Assembly: GCA_002343075.1 (NCBI GenBank)
Contig: DDRH01000003.1
Location: 1-36,277, forward strand
DNA: 36,277 nt
Reading direction: 5' to 3'
Source: Phycisphaerales bacterium UBA2421
Lineage (GTDB): Bacteria > Planctomycetota > Phycisphaerae > Tepidisphaerales > Tepidisphaeraceae
Shown here: one piece after another, positions 23,972 to 32,015 of the stretch
How the letters are laid out: each line of letters begins with the position of its first letter
Position numbering within the stretch: the first letter of the stretch is position 1
The notes under the pieces: model-generated
What the model was told of the DNA's origin: nothing
The model's input: the letters and a program-made list of their open reading frames with translations, nothing else
The model's database searches: none
Made by a program: the position numbers and the translations under genes

Positions 23972-26698
23972 GTGCCGTCGCAATCTGCGTGCCGTGCGCA
24001 GTCGGCGAAAGTAGCATTTCGTAGTATTTTCGCTGCGATAGCGCACGCCGCGAACGGCGTCGCTCAACAGTTGTTTTCGCGGCACGCCGGAAAGCCGACC
24101 CGTCAATCGGACAGCGCCTTTCCGGCTTCGTCATCCCCGGTTTCCCTCCTCGCGGTAAATGGTTGGATCGACATGCTCGAACCGCGCCGCCTGCTTTCGT
24201 CCGCCGTCACGACCGCCTCATTTAATCCCGACGCCTCGGCCCACCAGTTGGTATACTCCTTCGATACCAACGTGCAGGCATCGTTGACCAAGACCGACTT
24301 CGACATATTCGACCAGAAGCGCAGCGCGCCAATCGCCTCGGCCGGCACCAGCCTCAGCTACGACGGCGCAGAGAACCGCGCCACGCTCAGCTTTGACGGC
24401 GTGAACAATCCGTCGCAGTGGGGCGCGCGTGTCGGCCTGCTCGCCGACGGCAATTACGATGCGATTCTCGCCGCCGCCGCGGTGACGCCCAACCTCACCG
24501 CCGACCACACGCTGCCGTTCTTTTTTTATCAGGCCGATATCGTCAACGGCGATCGAACTGTCAACATCGACGACTGGACCACGCTCGCAGCCAATCTTGG
24601 CGTCGGCAACACCTATTCGCAGGGCGACTTAAACTATTCCGGCGCGATCGATCTGGATGATTTTACCATTCTGGCCACCCGCTTCGGCAGCACGCTCAAG
24701 GCACCGCTGACGTCGGCTTACGGCATTCAGGTCGGCAATCAGACCGTCAGCAGCCTGACAGTCGAATGGACCGCCCCCGAGTGGCCCGTGGGCCAGCCCG
24801 ACGGCTATCGCATCTGGCGCAGCGAAGACGGTATCCACTTCGCGCAACTCGACGGCGTGGATATTCCGCATGTCAGCGGCACGAACAGTTACGCGTGGCA
24901 GGATAACAACCTGATCGACGGCAAGAAGTACTGGTACCGCGTGCGCGCGTATACCCACGCCGACGGCAGCAGCGCCACCACCGCCAAGGCATGGGGCGTA
25001 ACCACGCTCCGCCCGCCGACGGATGTCACCGCGAGCATCGAAAGCAACGGGGACATCACCGTCCGCTGGAACGCAGGCAGCGAGCAGGCGGAAGGGTATA
25101 TCGTCAAGCTGTACACACAAAGCCCCGCGGAGAGTCTGGTGCTGGTGAGTTCGCATACGATCACCGACCCCGCACAACGAAGTCTGACGATCGAAAACCC
25201 CGGCGCTGGGCCGTTTTTCGGAACAGTGGAGGCAATCAATGGGAGTCTGAGTCTAAGCTCGGCGGCGAGCGTGCCGACCGAAGCGCAGCGGGAACCGGGT
25301 GGGCCGTGGACCGGGGCTGTTGATGAAAACACGCTGTTCCCCGGCGTCTCGGTGACTTGGGATCCCGAAGAAGGCCCCTACAGCGACGATGAAGTGACGG
25401 TTGACGTCTCCGGCCTGCCGCGACACACCTTCGTGCGCGTCTTCCTATGGACACGCGTCGGGTCAGAATCGCCCATCGCGCCGGGTATCAATTTTGACGT
25501 AGAGGTTGGCACCGGCAGCTTTCAACTGTTGCCCGGGCAGATCTTTTCAAACCCCAACGAACAATTCTTCGCCCACAACCAGACTTTCAAGACCGACGCG
25601 TCGTCCATCAGCATCAAGATCGACGCCGAGGGTCTTTCGCAGGGCCAGACATGGTCGCCGGTGCGGCTTTGGGTACACACCTACTTCCCCTTCGTCGAAC
25701 TCACCGGCGGCGGGACGGTGGTCGAAGATGGCACCGGCGAGGCAAGCTTCACGGCTACGCGCACCGGGCTCGACCCCAACGACCCTGCGCATCAGCCGAT
25801 TCTGAACGAGGCGTTGACGGTGGATCTGGAAGACCGCAGCTATGAAGTGCTCGCTCCCGAGGTCAAAGCGACTTGGGGCGTGGATTTCCAACTCGCCAAG
25901 ACGATCACCATCCCCAGTGGAGGGGTGTCGCAGACGGAATACGTCACGCCGGTGGATGATCCGGATGCCGAGGGGTTGGAGACGATCGCCCTCGCCGCCG
26001 CACGAAGCGGCGACTACTTCGCGGCTGCGCCGGGGGAACGGCCTGCGACTACTCGTGCTGCACAAAATGACGACATAAAGGTACGCTCCGTGAAGCTTTC
26101 ACTGTTTGTTCCACCACCGCCTTTGCCCGCACCCGTCAACGCATTTCATGGGTATGACTTCTACGTTTCTATCGCGGTCGAAGGTGAAAGGTTAGATCAG
26201 GTCCTCTATGATATGGACGTTCGATCATTGACCCAGATCCTTGACTTCACAAACAACTTTCTTGGCGACAACGCCATCAACGAGTACCTTCAACAGCTTC
26301 ACAATGATCCAGCGGTTCCGTTCAACCCCAATTTAGTTAACACAGGTCCGGAATACCGTGAGGATTACCATCGCGCCGCCTTGATCAATCTTGATGCAAA
26401 GAAGGGAAAGTCCCGGAACACTGACAGGCAATCGTTCGGGGTGCTTCCGATCGCAATCCCCGGCTCACAGGAGTTCTACTGCTACCTTGTCGCGCAAGTG
26501 AAACGTGACTTCAAGATGCGATTCTACAGGGCAGACAACGAACAGCAGTTGGCGACTAAAGAGTGGGGCACGGAATGGAACAACGCTGCATGCGCTTGGG
26601 AGCAAGGAGATCAACCGGTTCCGCCCGAGCAGATCAGCGCGGTGAGTTACAAGAATGGCGGGAATGGGACAATTCAAGTTGGGGGGATGGATCAATGA
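23972..26698 (+). CDS. LEPR-XLL surface protein with dockerin, FnIII and Calx-beta domains
   Basis: This 908-residue exported protein has LEPRRLLS (69-76), the planctomycete LEPR-XLL motif. A beta domain follows, then a dockerin-I-like pair of calcium loops (about 187-239: VNGDRTVNIDDW and LNYSGAIDLDDF). Two fibronectin type III domains (about 247-345 and 348-440) and a beta region come next. A Calx-beta domain (about 567-700) starts WVHTYFPFVEL. The last about 205 residues form a divergent domain with FYVSIAVEGERL, NDPAVPFNPNLVNT and EWGTEWNNAACAW. The Calx-beta DNA is nearly identical to a silent copy at 27.4 kb, and the last domain is a distant paralogue of that copy's end. The first codon is GTG; a later start is possible. 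The stop overlaps the next gene by ATGA. Confidence 0.85.
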   Translation: MPSQSACRAQSAKVAFRSIFAAIAHAANGVAQQLFSRHAGKPTRQSDSAFPASSSPVSLLAVNGWIDMLEPRRLLSSAVTTASFNPDASAHQLVYSFDTNVQASLTKTDFDIFDQKRSAPIASAGTSLSYDGAENRATLSFDGVNNPSQWGARVGLLADGNYDAILAAAAVTPNLTADHTLPFFFYQADIVNGDRTVNIDDWTTLAANLGVGNTYSQGDLNYSGAIDLDDFTILATRFGSTLKAPLTSAYGIQVGNQTVSSLTVEWTAPEWPVGQPDGYRIWRSEDGIHFAQLDGVDIPHVSGTNSYAWQDNNLIDGKKYWYRVRAYTHADGSSATTAKAWGVTTLRPPTDVTASIESNGDITVRWNAGSEQAEGYIVKLYTQSPAESLVLVSSHTITDPAQRSLTIENPGAGPFFGTVEAINGSLSLSSAASVPTEAQREPGGPWTGAVDENTLFPGVSVTWDPEEGPYSDDEVTVDVSGLPRHTFVRVFLWTRVGSESPIAPGINFDVEVGTGSFQLLPGQIFSNPNEQFFAHNQTFKTDASSISIKIDAEGLSQGQTWSPVRLWVHTYFPFVELTGGGTVVEDGTGEASFTATRTGLDPNDPAHQPILNEALTVDLEDRSYEVLAPEVKATWGVDFQLAKTITIPSGGVSQTEYVTPVDDPDAEGLETIALAAARSGDYFAAAPGERPATTRAAQNDDIKVRSVKLSLFVPPPPLPAPVNAFHGYDFYVSIAVEGERLDQVLYDMDVRSLTQILDFTNNFLGDNAINEYLQQLHNDPAVPFNPNLVNTGPEYREDYHRAALINLDAKKGKSRNTDRQSFGVLPIAIPGSQEFYCYLVAQVKRDFKMRFYRADNEQQLATKEWGTEWNNAACAWEQGDQPVPPEQISAVSYKNGGNGTIQVGGMDQ
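25672..26085 (+). repeat. Calx-beta cassette repeat, copy 1 (expressed)
   Basis: This 414-bp segment matches 27425-27838 with 12 differences by my count, including 230 bp (25802-26031) with none. Similarity falls sharply at both ends. A third, more diverged copy starts near 29084. Confidence 0.93.
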
Positions 26699-27315
26699 GA
26701 ATAGCCCCAGCATGCACGAAGCATTGGGCAGGCATTGTTTACCTTGTTTTGCTGGCGGTTTCTATGCCCCAAGGACTGTTAGCATCCGACCAGCAGCCTA
26801 CAGTTCAGATTGACTTGTTTATGAGGGACTTCACGGTGCGGCGCGGGCAAAGCTCGGCGGTCGTCATCAGATTGGAAAACCGTTCAGATAGCAAGCTGCG
26901 ATTGCATCCGATGATCGCGATCCGCGCAGCTAGCGTTGATTCCGACGGTAAACGGATTGAAGCGGTTTATCTTCGAGACGCAAATCCGGCTTCGACAATG
27001 CCTCTCAATTTCGGTGGCGCTCGATTAGACACCGCCGCCGAGGCAGGCGTTGACTGGGACGTGTTGCCGCGTTTGGTGCTTGTCGTGGAGTCGATCGATG
27101 CCATGCCTCTTCAAGAGAAGTTTACACCAGCGGTTCGCAGCGTCCCAATCGTGGAAGCCTCCCTCGGCGCACACTCGATGCTCCTGAAGGTAGGCGAACT
27201 ACCCGGCTGGTGTGTGGAGGGTACGCGGTTGCGGATAAAGGCTGTGTTGGAAAGTGCTGCAGGGAAGCTGCTCGCGGAATCCAACGGCCACGAACTGAGT
27301 GTAACTGACGAGTGA
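26695..27315 (+). CDS. Small secreted beta-rich partner protein 1
   Basis: This 206-residue protein has a signal peptide (about 1-30: GIVYLVLLAVSMPQGLLA then S). An Ig-like beta fold is suggested by VQIDLFMRDFTVRRGQSS, VVIRLENRSDSKLRLHP and LLKVGELPGW. Its ATG overlaps the stop of the surface-protein gene (ATGA), so translation is probably coupled. The protein is a distant paralogue of the gene at 28474: both share the N-R/D-S-x4-L pattern after VV-I-L/Q, and end in L-x-I/R-x-A/E-x-V/N-G-(K/R)-L. Each stands directly after a Calx-beta/C-terminal-domain frame. It might bind, cap or protect against the preceding domain; no motif proves any function. Confidence 0.75.
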   Translation: MRIAPACTKHWAGIVYLVLLAVSMPQGLLASDQQPTVQIDLFMRDFTVRRGQSSAVVIRLENRSDSKLRLHPMIAIRAASVDSDGKRIEAVYLRDANPASTMPLNFGGARLDTAAEAGVDWDVLPRLVLVVESIDAMPLQEKFTPAVRSVPIVEASLGAHSMLLKVGELPGWCVEGTRLRIKAVLESAAGKLLAESNGHELSVTDE

Positions 27316-27365
27316 AGGGAGCGATGGGAAGGACGGGGAGGTGAAGAGTCACCATTGATTTTTGA

Positions 27366-28451
27366 CCGCTTTCCGCGGGCGATCGGGGTTGCTCAGGGTG
27401 TTGGTCAGGCCGAGCGCGTTGGTGGGTACACACCTACTTCCCCTTCGTCGAACTCACCGGCGGCGGCACGGTCGTCGAAGACGGCACCGGCGAAGCCAGC
27501 TTCACCGCTACGCGCACCGGGCTCGACCCCAACGACCCTGCGCATCAGCCGATACTGAACGAGGCGTTGACGGTGGATCTGGAAGACCGCAGCTATGAAG
27601 TGCTCGCTCCCGAGGTCAAAGCGACTTGGGGCGTGGATTTCCAACTCGCCAAGACGATCACCATCCCCAGTGGAGGGGTGTCGCAGACGGAATACGTCAC
27701 GCCGGTGGATGATCCGGATGCCGAGGGGTTGGAGACGATCGCCCTCGCCGCCGCACGAAGCGGCGACTACTTCGCGGCTGCGCCAGGGGAACGGCCTGCG
27801 ACTACTCGTGCTGCGCAAGATGACAACATAGAGGTACGGGAGATCAAAGTTATTGTGAATGTAACTCCTCAGAACGGGGGAATTCAGAATGAAAACTACT
27901 ACTACAACTTCTATGTGCGGATCGAAGCTCGTGGAGAGCGATTGCAAGACGTCGAACTGAATCAGCGAGTGCGCAGCGCAACGGACATCTGGGACTTTGA
28001 AGGTACGCAACTCTCGGAAGAAGACTTGCGCGATCGGTACGACAACGATCCAAACCGCCCTCATGCGTACAACCTTGTAAACACGCTCTGGCCCGTCTTC
28101 ATGCCCGACGACAATTGGGAGTGGCAACACTTTGATGAAGTACGAGAGCTTGGCGGGTTCGCCCTAGCGGGCGACGTCCAGACATTTCAAGTTGACGCAG
28201 TACCCATTCTGCTCCCACCACTTCTTGACGCGGCATATTCATTCATCGCGACTACGACGCGCAACTTCTTGATTGAGACCCGAGTCGCTGGCGACCCGTT
28301 AAAACCCCTCGAAGAGCATGAATGGAAGTACACATGGGACAACACAGCACTGCTTTGGACGACGCCCGACGCTCCGGTAGATTTCTGCACCGACCCCCGG
28401 TTAGGCCGGGGAGTATTCAAGAACGTCAGTGGAATCATTGGTTTGAGTTAG
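27366..28451 (+). pseudogene. Start-less cassette: Calx-beta copy 2 plus divergent C-terminal domain
   Basis: One uninterrupted frame runs from just after the TGA at 27363 to the stop at 28451. It encodes SGRARWWVHTYFPFVEL, the full Calx-beta domain and a C-terminal domain of about 205 residues. No ATG or GTG start lies before or within the Calx-beta; the first permissible start is a TTG in the middle of that domain (27567). The domain after the conserved block is related to that of the 908-residue protein but strongly diverged: it shares FYVRIEARGERL, NDP...NLVNT and EWKYTWDNTALLW. It is intact as a frame and thus not decayed, which fits a silent donor cassette. A small secreted-protein gene follows 22 bp downstream. 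Confidence 0.85.
27425..27838 (+). repeat. Calx-beta cassette repeat, copy 2 (silent)
   Basis: This is the direct repeat of 25672-26085 at an offset of 1753 bp. Its left flank (tcaggccgagcgcgtt) is shared with copy 3 and not with copy 1. Confidence 0.93.
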
Positions 28452-28473
28452 CCATCTCCTTGAGGACGACGAA

Positions 28474-28983
28474 ATGGAACTGCTTGTTTGGATTCTGATT
28501 AGTCTGCTTGCCACTCGATCAGAGGCCACCGGTGTAACAGCGCGCATGTTCGTAGACACGACGATTGTGAACTTCGATCGCCCAGCTCCGATTGGAGTCG
28601 TCGTCCAGATACAGAACGACTCGAGCGAGGGTCTGGAAATCGTCCGCCCATTCGCAGTGCGGAAGCAGATTATAAATGACGCCCGAAGACCGGACGGAGA
28701 AAATGAATCTGAAACGGTCGCCTCGGCGACTCCTGACAAGCAGTGCCACATCAGTTTCGTTGTGGTGCAGCTTTCCTCGAAACGGGTGCGGTTTGCCCAA
28801 TCAAGCCCAGTCAAACTCGGAACTGAAGAGATTTCTTCAGGCACAGTGCGCTATCTGCTGGCAGAACTTCCGCCAACGGCCCTGACGGTTGGCGAGAATT
28901 TTGTTCATCTTCGAATCGAGAAGAACGGCCGGCTCGTCGCAAAGACACGGCCCATAGTCCTGACGCTTACCGAGCCAGAATAA
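28474..28983 (+). CDS. Small secreted beta-rich partner protein 2
   Basis: This 169-residue protein has a short signal peptide (MELLVWILISLLATRSEA). A beta-rich domain follows, with ARMFVDTTIVNFDRPAP, VVVQIQNDSSEGLEIVRPFAVR and VHLRIEKNGRLVAKTRP. It is a diverged paralogue of the 206-residue protein encoded at 26695, and it holds the same place relative to its cassette (22 bp after the stop). GAGG precedes the ATG. With the upstream frame lacking a start, its own transcription would have to come from further up or from a local promoter I cannot identify. Confidence 0.75.
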   Translation: MELLVWILISLLATRSEATGVTARMFVDTTIVNFDRPAPIGVVVQIQNDSSEGLEIVRPFAVRKQIINDARRPDGENESETVASATPDKQCHISFVVVQLSSKRVRFAQSSPVKLGTEEISSGTVRYLLAELPPTALTVGENFVHLRIEKNGRLVAKTRPIVLTLTEPE

Positions 28984-29054
28984 GGCTGGGAGGGGATAGG
29001 GCTTCAATACTGGTTGTTTTTCCATCAGCTTCAGCGGTCGTCCGGCATTGCGGC

Positions 29055-29705
29055 TTGTATCGATCAGGCCGAGCGCGTTTGTGGGTGCACCCCTACTTCC
29101 ACTTCGTCGATCTCGCCGGCGGCGGGACGGTGGTCGAAGACGGCACCGGCGAAGCAAGCTTCACCGTCACCCGCACGGGGTTGAATGCCGAAGATCCGGA
29201 TCATCAACAAATCCTCGCCGACCCGCTGACGGTGAATCTGGAAGACCGCGGGTATGAGATAGTAGCCCCGGAAGTACCCGCGACATGGGGCGACGACTTT
29301 GCGCTAACGAAGGCAGTGACTATTTCAGGCGGGCAGGTTTCACAGACTGAGCATGTGACGCCGATTGATGATCCCGAAGGGGAGCGAGTCGAAGTCATTG
29401 CGGTCGCAGTGAAACCGTCATCTTCATATCAAATCGGTCTTTACCACGCGACGGCAATCCTTGCCGACGAACATCATTGTGGGCCAGACGTGACCGCTTG
29501 GTTTATTGAAGAACTCAACATTCACGCCGCATTCTGGAGGAGCGTTGGAGCACTACTGGCTGCTTTAAGGCTTGTATGTGATTGTTTCTGTACATTCTGG
29601 GAGCAGGAGACGGGTTGGAAACCCGTGCTACGGGCGTGCGGCTCGGCGGGTCGGCGCCGCGGGAACCGCGGGAGGCTCGGCGGGATGGGGGGACGAGTTT
29701 CTTAA
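29055..29705 (+). pseudogene. Decaying third cassette: Calx-beta copy 3
   Basis: A frame from TTG 29055 reads YRSGRARLWVHPYFHFVDL and a complete but more diverged Calx-beta domain (GGGTVVEDGTGEASFTVTRTG, TVNLEDRGYEIVAPEVPATWG, VTPIDDPEGERVEVIAV). After ILADEHHCG it passes into sequence without domain character (from about 29480), and no small secreted-protein gene follows. The left flank (tcaggccgagcgcgttt) is the same as that of copy 2. The TTG start has no good ribosome-binding site, so this is probably a remnant at the end of the array. Confidence 0.7.
29610..29626. repeat. Short hairpin ACGGGTT-GGA-AACCCGT
   Basis: A perfect 7-bp stem with a 3-nt loop lies in the decayed end of the array, followed by gctacggg. 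The phrase looks like a dispersed planctomycete repeat, but only one copy is in this window. Confidence 0.4.
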
Positions 29706-29777
29706 CGGAATGTTAGGGTTTGGTTAGTACTTAATTTGGTTGCAAGTTGTTTGGGGACAATGGTTTATGTGGCATAT

Positions 29778-29807
29778 TGCAAATTGTTCCGCGCGGAACA
29801 ATTTGCA
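29778..29807. promoter_or_regulatory. parS-like site 2, 30-bp perfect palindrome
   Basis: The 16-bp core TGTTCCGCGCGGAACA (29785-29800) is extended on both sides by TGCAAAT and ATTTGCA into a perfect 30-bp palindrome. It is the longest of the four copies and the first of a cluster of three between two genes. Confidence 0.8.
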
Positions 29808-29834
29808 GTGGGCAGTCGGCAGGCGGCAGTTGAA

Positions 29835-29850
29835 TGTTCCGCGCGGAACA
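29835..29850. promoter_or_regulatory. parS-like site 3
   Basis: This is an exact copy of TGTTCCGCGCGGAACA, centred 50 bp from site 2. The flanks do not extend the palindrome. Confidence 0.8.
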
Positions 29851-29900
29851 ATTGGCTTGTTGCGTGTCGCTTTTTGCTCCCGATTACGGCCGCCGACTTG

Positions 29901-29940
29901 CCCTCCCCCTGGCCCCCTCCCAGCGTACCAGGAGGGGGAG
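29901..29940. repeat. Imperfect GC-rich hairpin between parS-like sites
   Basis: CCCTCCCCCTGG and CCAGGAGGGGGAG form an imperfect stem around a loop of about 15 nt, between sites 3 and 4. It may be a dispersed repeat; no function can be read. Confidence 0.45.
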
Positions 29941-29949
29941 ATGGTGCAT

Positions 29950-29965
29950 TGTTCCGCGCGGAACA
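29950..29965. promoter_or_regulatory. parS-like site 4
   Basis: This is an exact copy of TGTTCCGCGCGGAACA, extended to a 20-bp palindrome by AT on each side. It is centred 115 bp from site 3. A degenerate relative (12 of 16) lies at 30028-30043. Confidence 0.8.
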
Positions 29966-30072
29966 ATAACACTCGATCTGCCCGCCGCCGACTGCCCACT
30001 GCTCACTACCGCCCGCCCGCTGCGAACTGTTTCGCGCGGGGCGATCTGCGCGCGAGGTAGGCGGGGCGTTGG

Positions 30073-31230
30073 TTACTCTTTTACGATGACTTTGCTTTTT
30101 CCATCGACGAGCAGTTCGTAGATCATGGCGATGTCGTCCTTGGCGAGTCGGATGCAGCCGAGGCTGGCGTTTTTGCCTATGGTGGTGGGGTCGATGGTGC
30201 CGTGGATTCCGAAGCCTTCTCGGCCTTCGGCGTCGCCGTCGATGCCGGTAAGGGCGAGCCAGAATTCGCCGAGGGGGTTTTGGGGATCGTCGGCTTCCAT
30301 GGGTGGCAGATCGCCGGCGCCCCAGAACTTGGGATTTTTCATCTTCCCGCCCGGGGAAACGATCCAGGTGCCGGTGGGGGTGCTGCCTTCTTTGCCGAGA
30401 CCGACGTAGAAGGTGCCGACGAACATGGAGTCGCTGCTCATCGGTTCGCCGAGCCAGATTTCCATGGAGAATCTGCTCTTGCTGACGACGGCGTGGAAGG
30501 GGCCGTTGATGACCTTGATCGCCCGGCCGGCGCGGAGCTTGCGGGGGTCGGAGATGTCGTTCATTCGGCCGAGCAGTTCCCATGTGACGGCGTGGCTCTT
30601 GGCGATCTTCTGTAGCGCGTCGCCGTTCTGCACTGCGTAGCTTCCGCCGAAGGGATCGTTGGCGAAGCGCTTGGTGCTGAAGATGATGGTCTTGTTGAGT
30701 TCGTGGATCTGCTTCTTGAGGTCGGCGGTTTGCGAATCTGTCGGGTTGCTCGAGAGGAGGATGGCGTTGAGCGATTGCCGGGCGGAGAGGAGATCGCCGG
30801 ATTGGACGAGCTTCTGTGCTTCGGCGGGGTCGGTGCTGACGTTGGCGAGAGGGATGAGCTTGTGCTGGCTGGTTTCCTTCGGGAGCAGCTCGTCCCAATT
30901 CTGCCTGGCGATCGCGGTTGGTTGTGCGGGGGGCTGAGCGGCAGGCTTGGGGGCTGTTTGCTGGGCAATCCGGCCTGCGGGGGAAGCGCCGGGGATGCTG
31001 GGACCTGCGGCGGGGGTTTCGGTGCGCAGCACCTGAGGGGCGGTTTCGGGCTTGGGATCAGCCGGCGCGACGGCGGGGGTACTCGCTACAGCGGGAGTCG
31101 ACTCAGGCTGCCCGGCGAGCGGTTTTGGCTTGGTGGGTCGGTTGACGTAAGCGAGAATGGCAAGCGCCACGACCGAGATAAGGACAACGACCAGCGCCTG
31201 GCTGACCATTTTTTGCGGCCTGCGGGACAT
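30073..31230 (-). CDS. L,D-transpeptidase (YkuD) with LysM domain
   Basis: YkuD enzymes make 3-3 cross-links in peptidoglycan or attach proteins to it. The 385-residue protein has an N-terminal membrane anchor (about 11-28: ALVVVLISVVALAILAYV) and a long Pro/Ala linker. A helical segment follows, then a LysM-like domain (SYAVQNGDALQKIAKSHAVTWELL). The YkuD domain has the catalytic set GIHGT (H343) and SLGCIRL (C359). The start at 31230 follows GGAGG. The presence of a LysM/YkuD protein fits the view that planctomycetes have peptidoglycan. It is the last of three same-strand genes (rarA, cyclo-ligase, this) with gaps of 54 and 128 bp, and faces the parS-like cluster. Confidence 0.93.
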   Translation of the reverse strand: MSRRPQKMVSQALVVVLISVVALAILAYVNRPTKPKPLAGQPESTPAVASTPAVAPADPKPETAPQVLRTETPAAGPSIPGASPAGRIAQQTAPKPAAQPPAQPTAIARQNWDELLPKETSQHKLIPLANVSTDPAEAQKLVQSGDLLSARQSLNAILLSSNPTDSQTADLKKQIHELNKTIIFSTKRFANDPFGGSYAVQNGDALQKIAKSHAVTWELLGRMNDISDPRKLRAGRAIKVINGPFHAVVSKSRFSMEIWLGEPMSSDSMFVGTFYVGLGKEGSTPTGTWIVSPGGKMKNPKFWGAGDLPPMEADDPQNPLGEFWLALTGIDGDAEGREGFGIHGTIDPTTIGKNASLGCIRLAKDDIAMIYELLVDGKSKVIVKE

Positions 31231-31358
31231 GAGAACCTCCGTGTTCTCGAACAGTGTAGCCGGGGCAGAAGGCGGCCATCGAACCACCTCAAAGCGATCT
31301 GCGCGGCCACACACTCACTCAAACTGGCAGCAGGGCGACCGGCCCGGCCGATCGACTG

Positions 31359-31961
31359 CTACTTTCCAATGCAGCTCGTTGTAAACCTGCGGATGCAGCG
31401 GTCGGACGCGAGCATACTCAGGGGCATGTCGTGGTCAAGCACGGGAAGGGTCGGCAGCACCTGTTCTTCGAATGCAAGCCCGCAGGAAAGGCCGGTGAAA
31501 TCGCCCTGTGCCAGGAACCGGTCGTAGAAGCCCATGCCCCTGCCAATGCGGTAGCCGGTCTGGCTGAAGCCGAGTGCAGGAACGACGACCAGATCAATTT
31601 CATCCACAGGGACGGGCTTGCCGGTGATCGGCTCGCGCACCCCGGGGCCGGTGGTGGTGATACCGCTGGTGAGGCTGTTGATTTCGACCGGGAGAATGCG
31701 CTTTCCCTCCCAATGAACCTTGGGGACGACGACAGTCATGCCGCGCTGCCATGCGCGCAGCGCGATGGGGGCGGTTTCCACTTCCTGCGCCATCGAGAGA
31801 TAGAGCATGACACTTCGCGCGGCGGCGAACTCGGGGCTTTGCGTGACGTGCAGACACGCGGCGATTGATTTGTTGTGAATGTCGGTGGCTGAGAGCCGGG
31901 CGAGCGCTTCGCGAAGCTGCTGCCTGACGGCACCCTTGTTGGCCGGCTGATCTGACGACAT
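31359..31961 (-). CDS. 5-formyltetrahydrofolate cyclo-ligase
   Basis: The enzyme converts 5-formyl-THF with ATP to 5,10-methenyl-THF in the cytoplasm. The 200-residue protein has the N-terminal helix KGAVRQQLREALARLS, the VMLYLSMAQEVET segment, and the family motif YRIGRGMGFYDRFL (137-150), corresponding to the usual LGxGxGYYDR. The length is typical of the family. The start at 31961 has GAGGAAG upstream at a slightly long distance; the in-frame extension to 32009 overlaps nothing but lacks family sequence. It lies 54 bp after rarA on the same strand. Confidence 0.93.
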   Translation of the reverse strand: MSSDQPANKGAVRQQLREALARLSATDIHNKSIAACLHVTQSPEFAAARSVMLYLSMAQEVETAPIALRAWQRGMTVVVPKVHWEGKRILPVEINSLTSGITTTGPGVREPITGKPVPVDEIDLVVVPALGFSQTGYRIGRGMGFYDRFLAQGDFTGLSCGLAFEEQVLPTLPVLDHDMPLSMLASDRCIRRFTTSCIGK

Positions 31962-32015
31962 GCGAGTTATCTTCCTCGTTCCAGGCTCGACCCCTTGTTT
32001 GCCCGCCAATGCCAG

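Noticed and set aside
26081..26698. C-terminal domain as a known nuclease or deaminase toxin
   Set aside because: No catalytic His/Asp/Glu pattern of a known toxin family was seen, and the two copies are paralogues of one fold, so toxin function is kept only as a hypothesis.
30028..30043. Degenerate fifth parS-like site
   Set aside because: 12 of 16 matches with a broken right half; not strong enough to list as a site.
29765..30898. Minus-strand 377-residue frame over the parS cluster and transpeptidase gene
   Set aside because: Low-complexity Arg/Pro/His frame; the FRAEQ repeats in it are just the parS-like palindrome translated.
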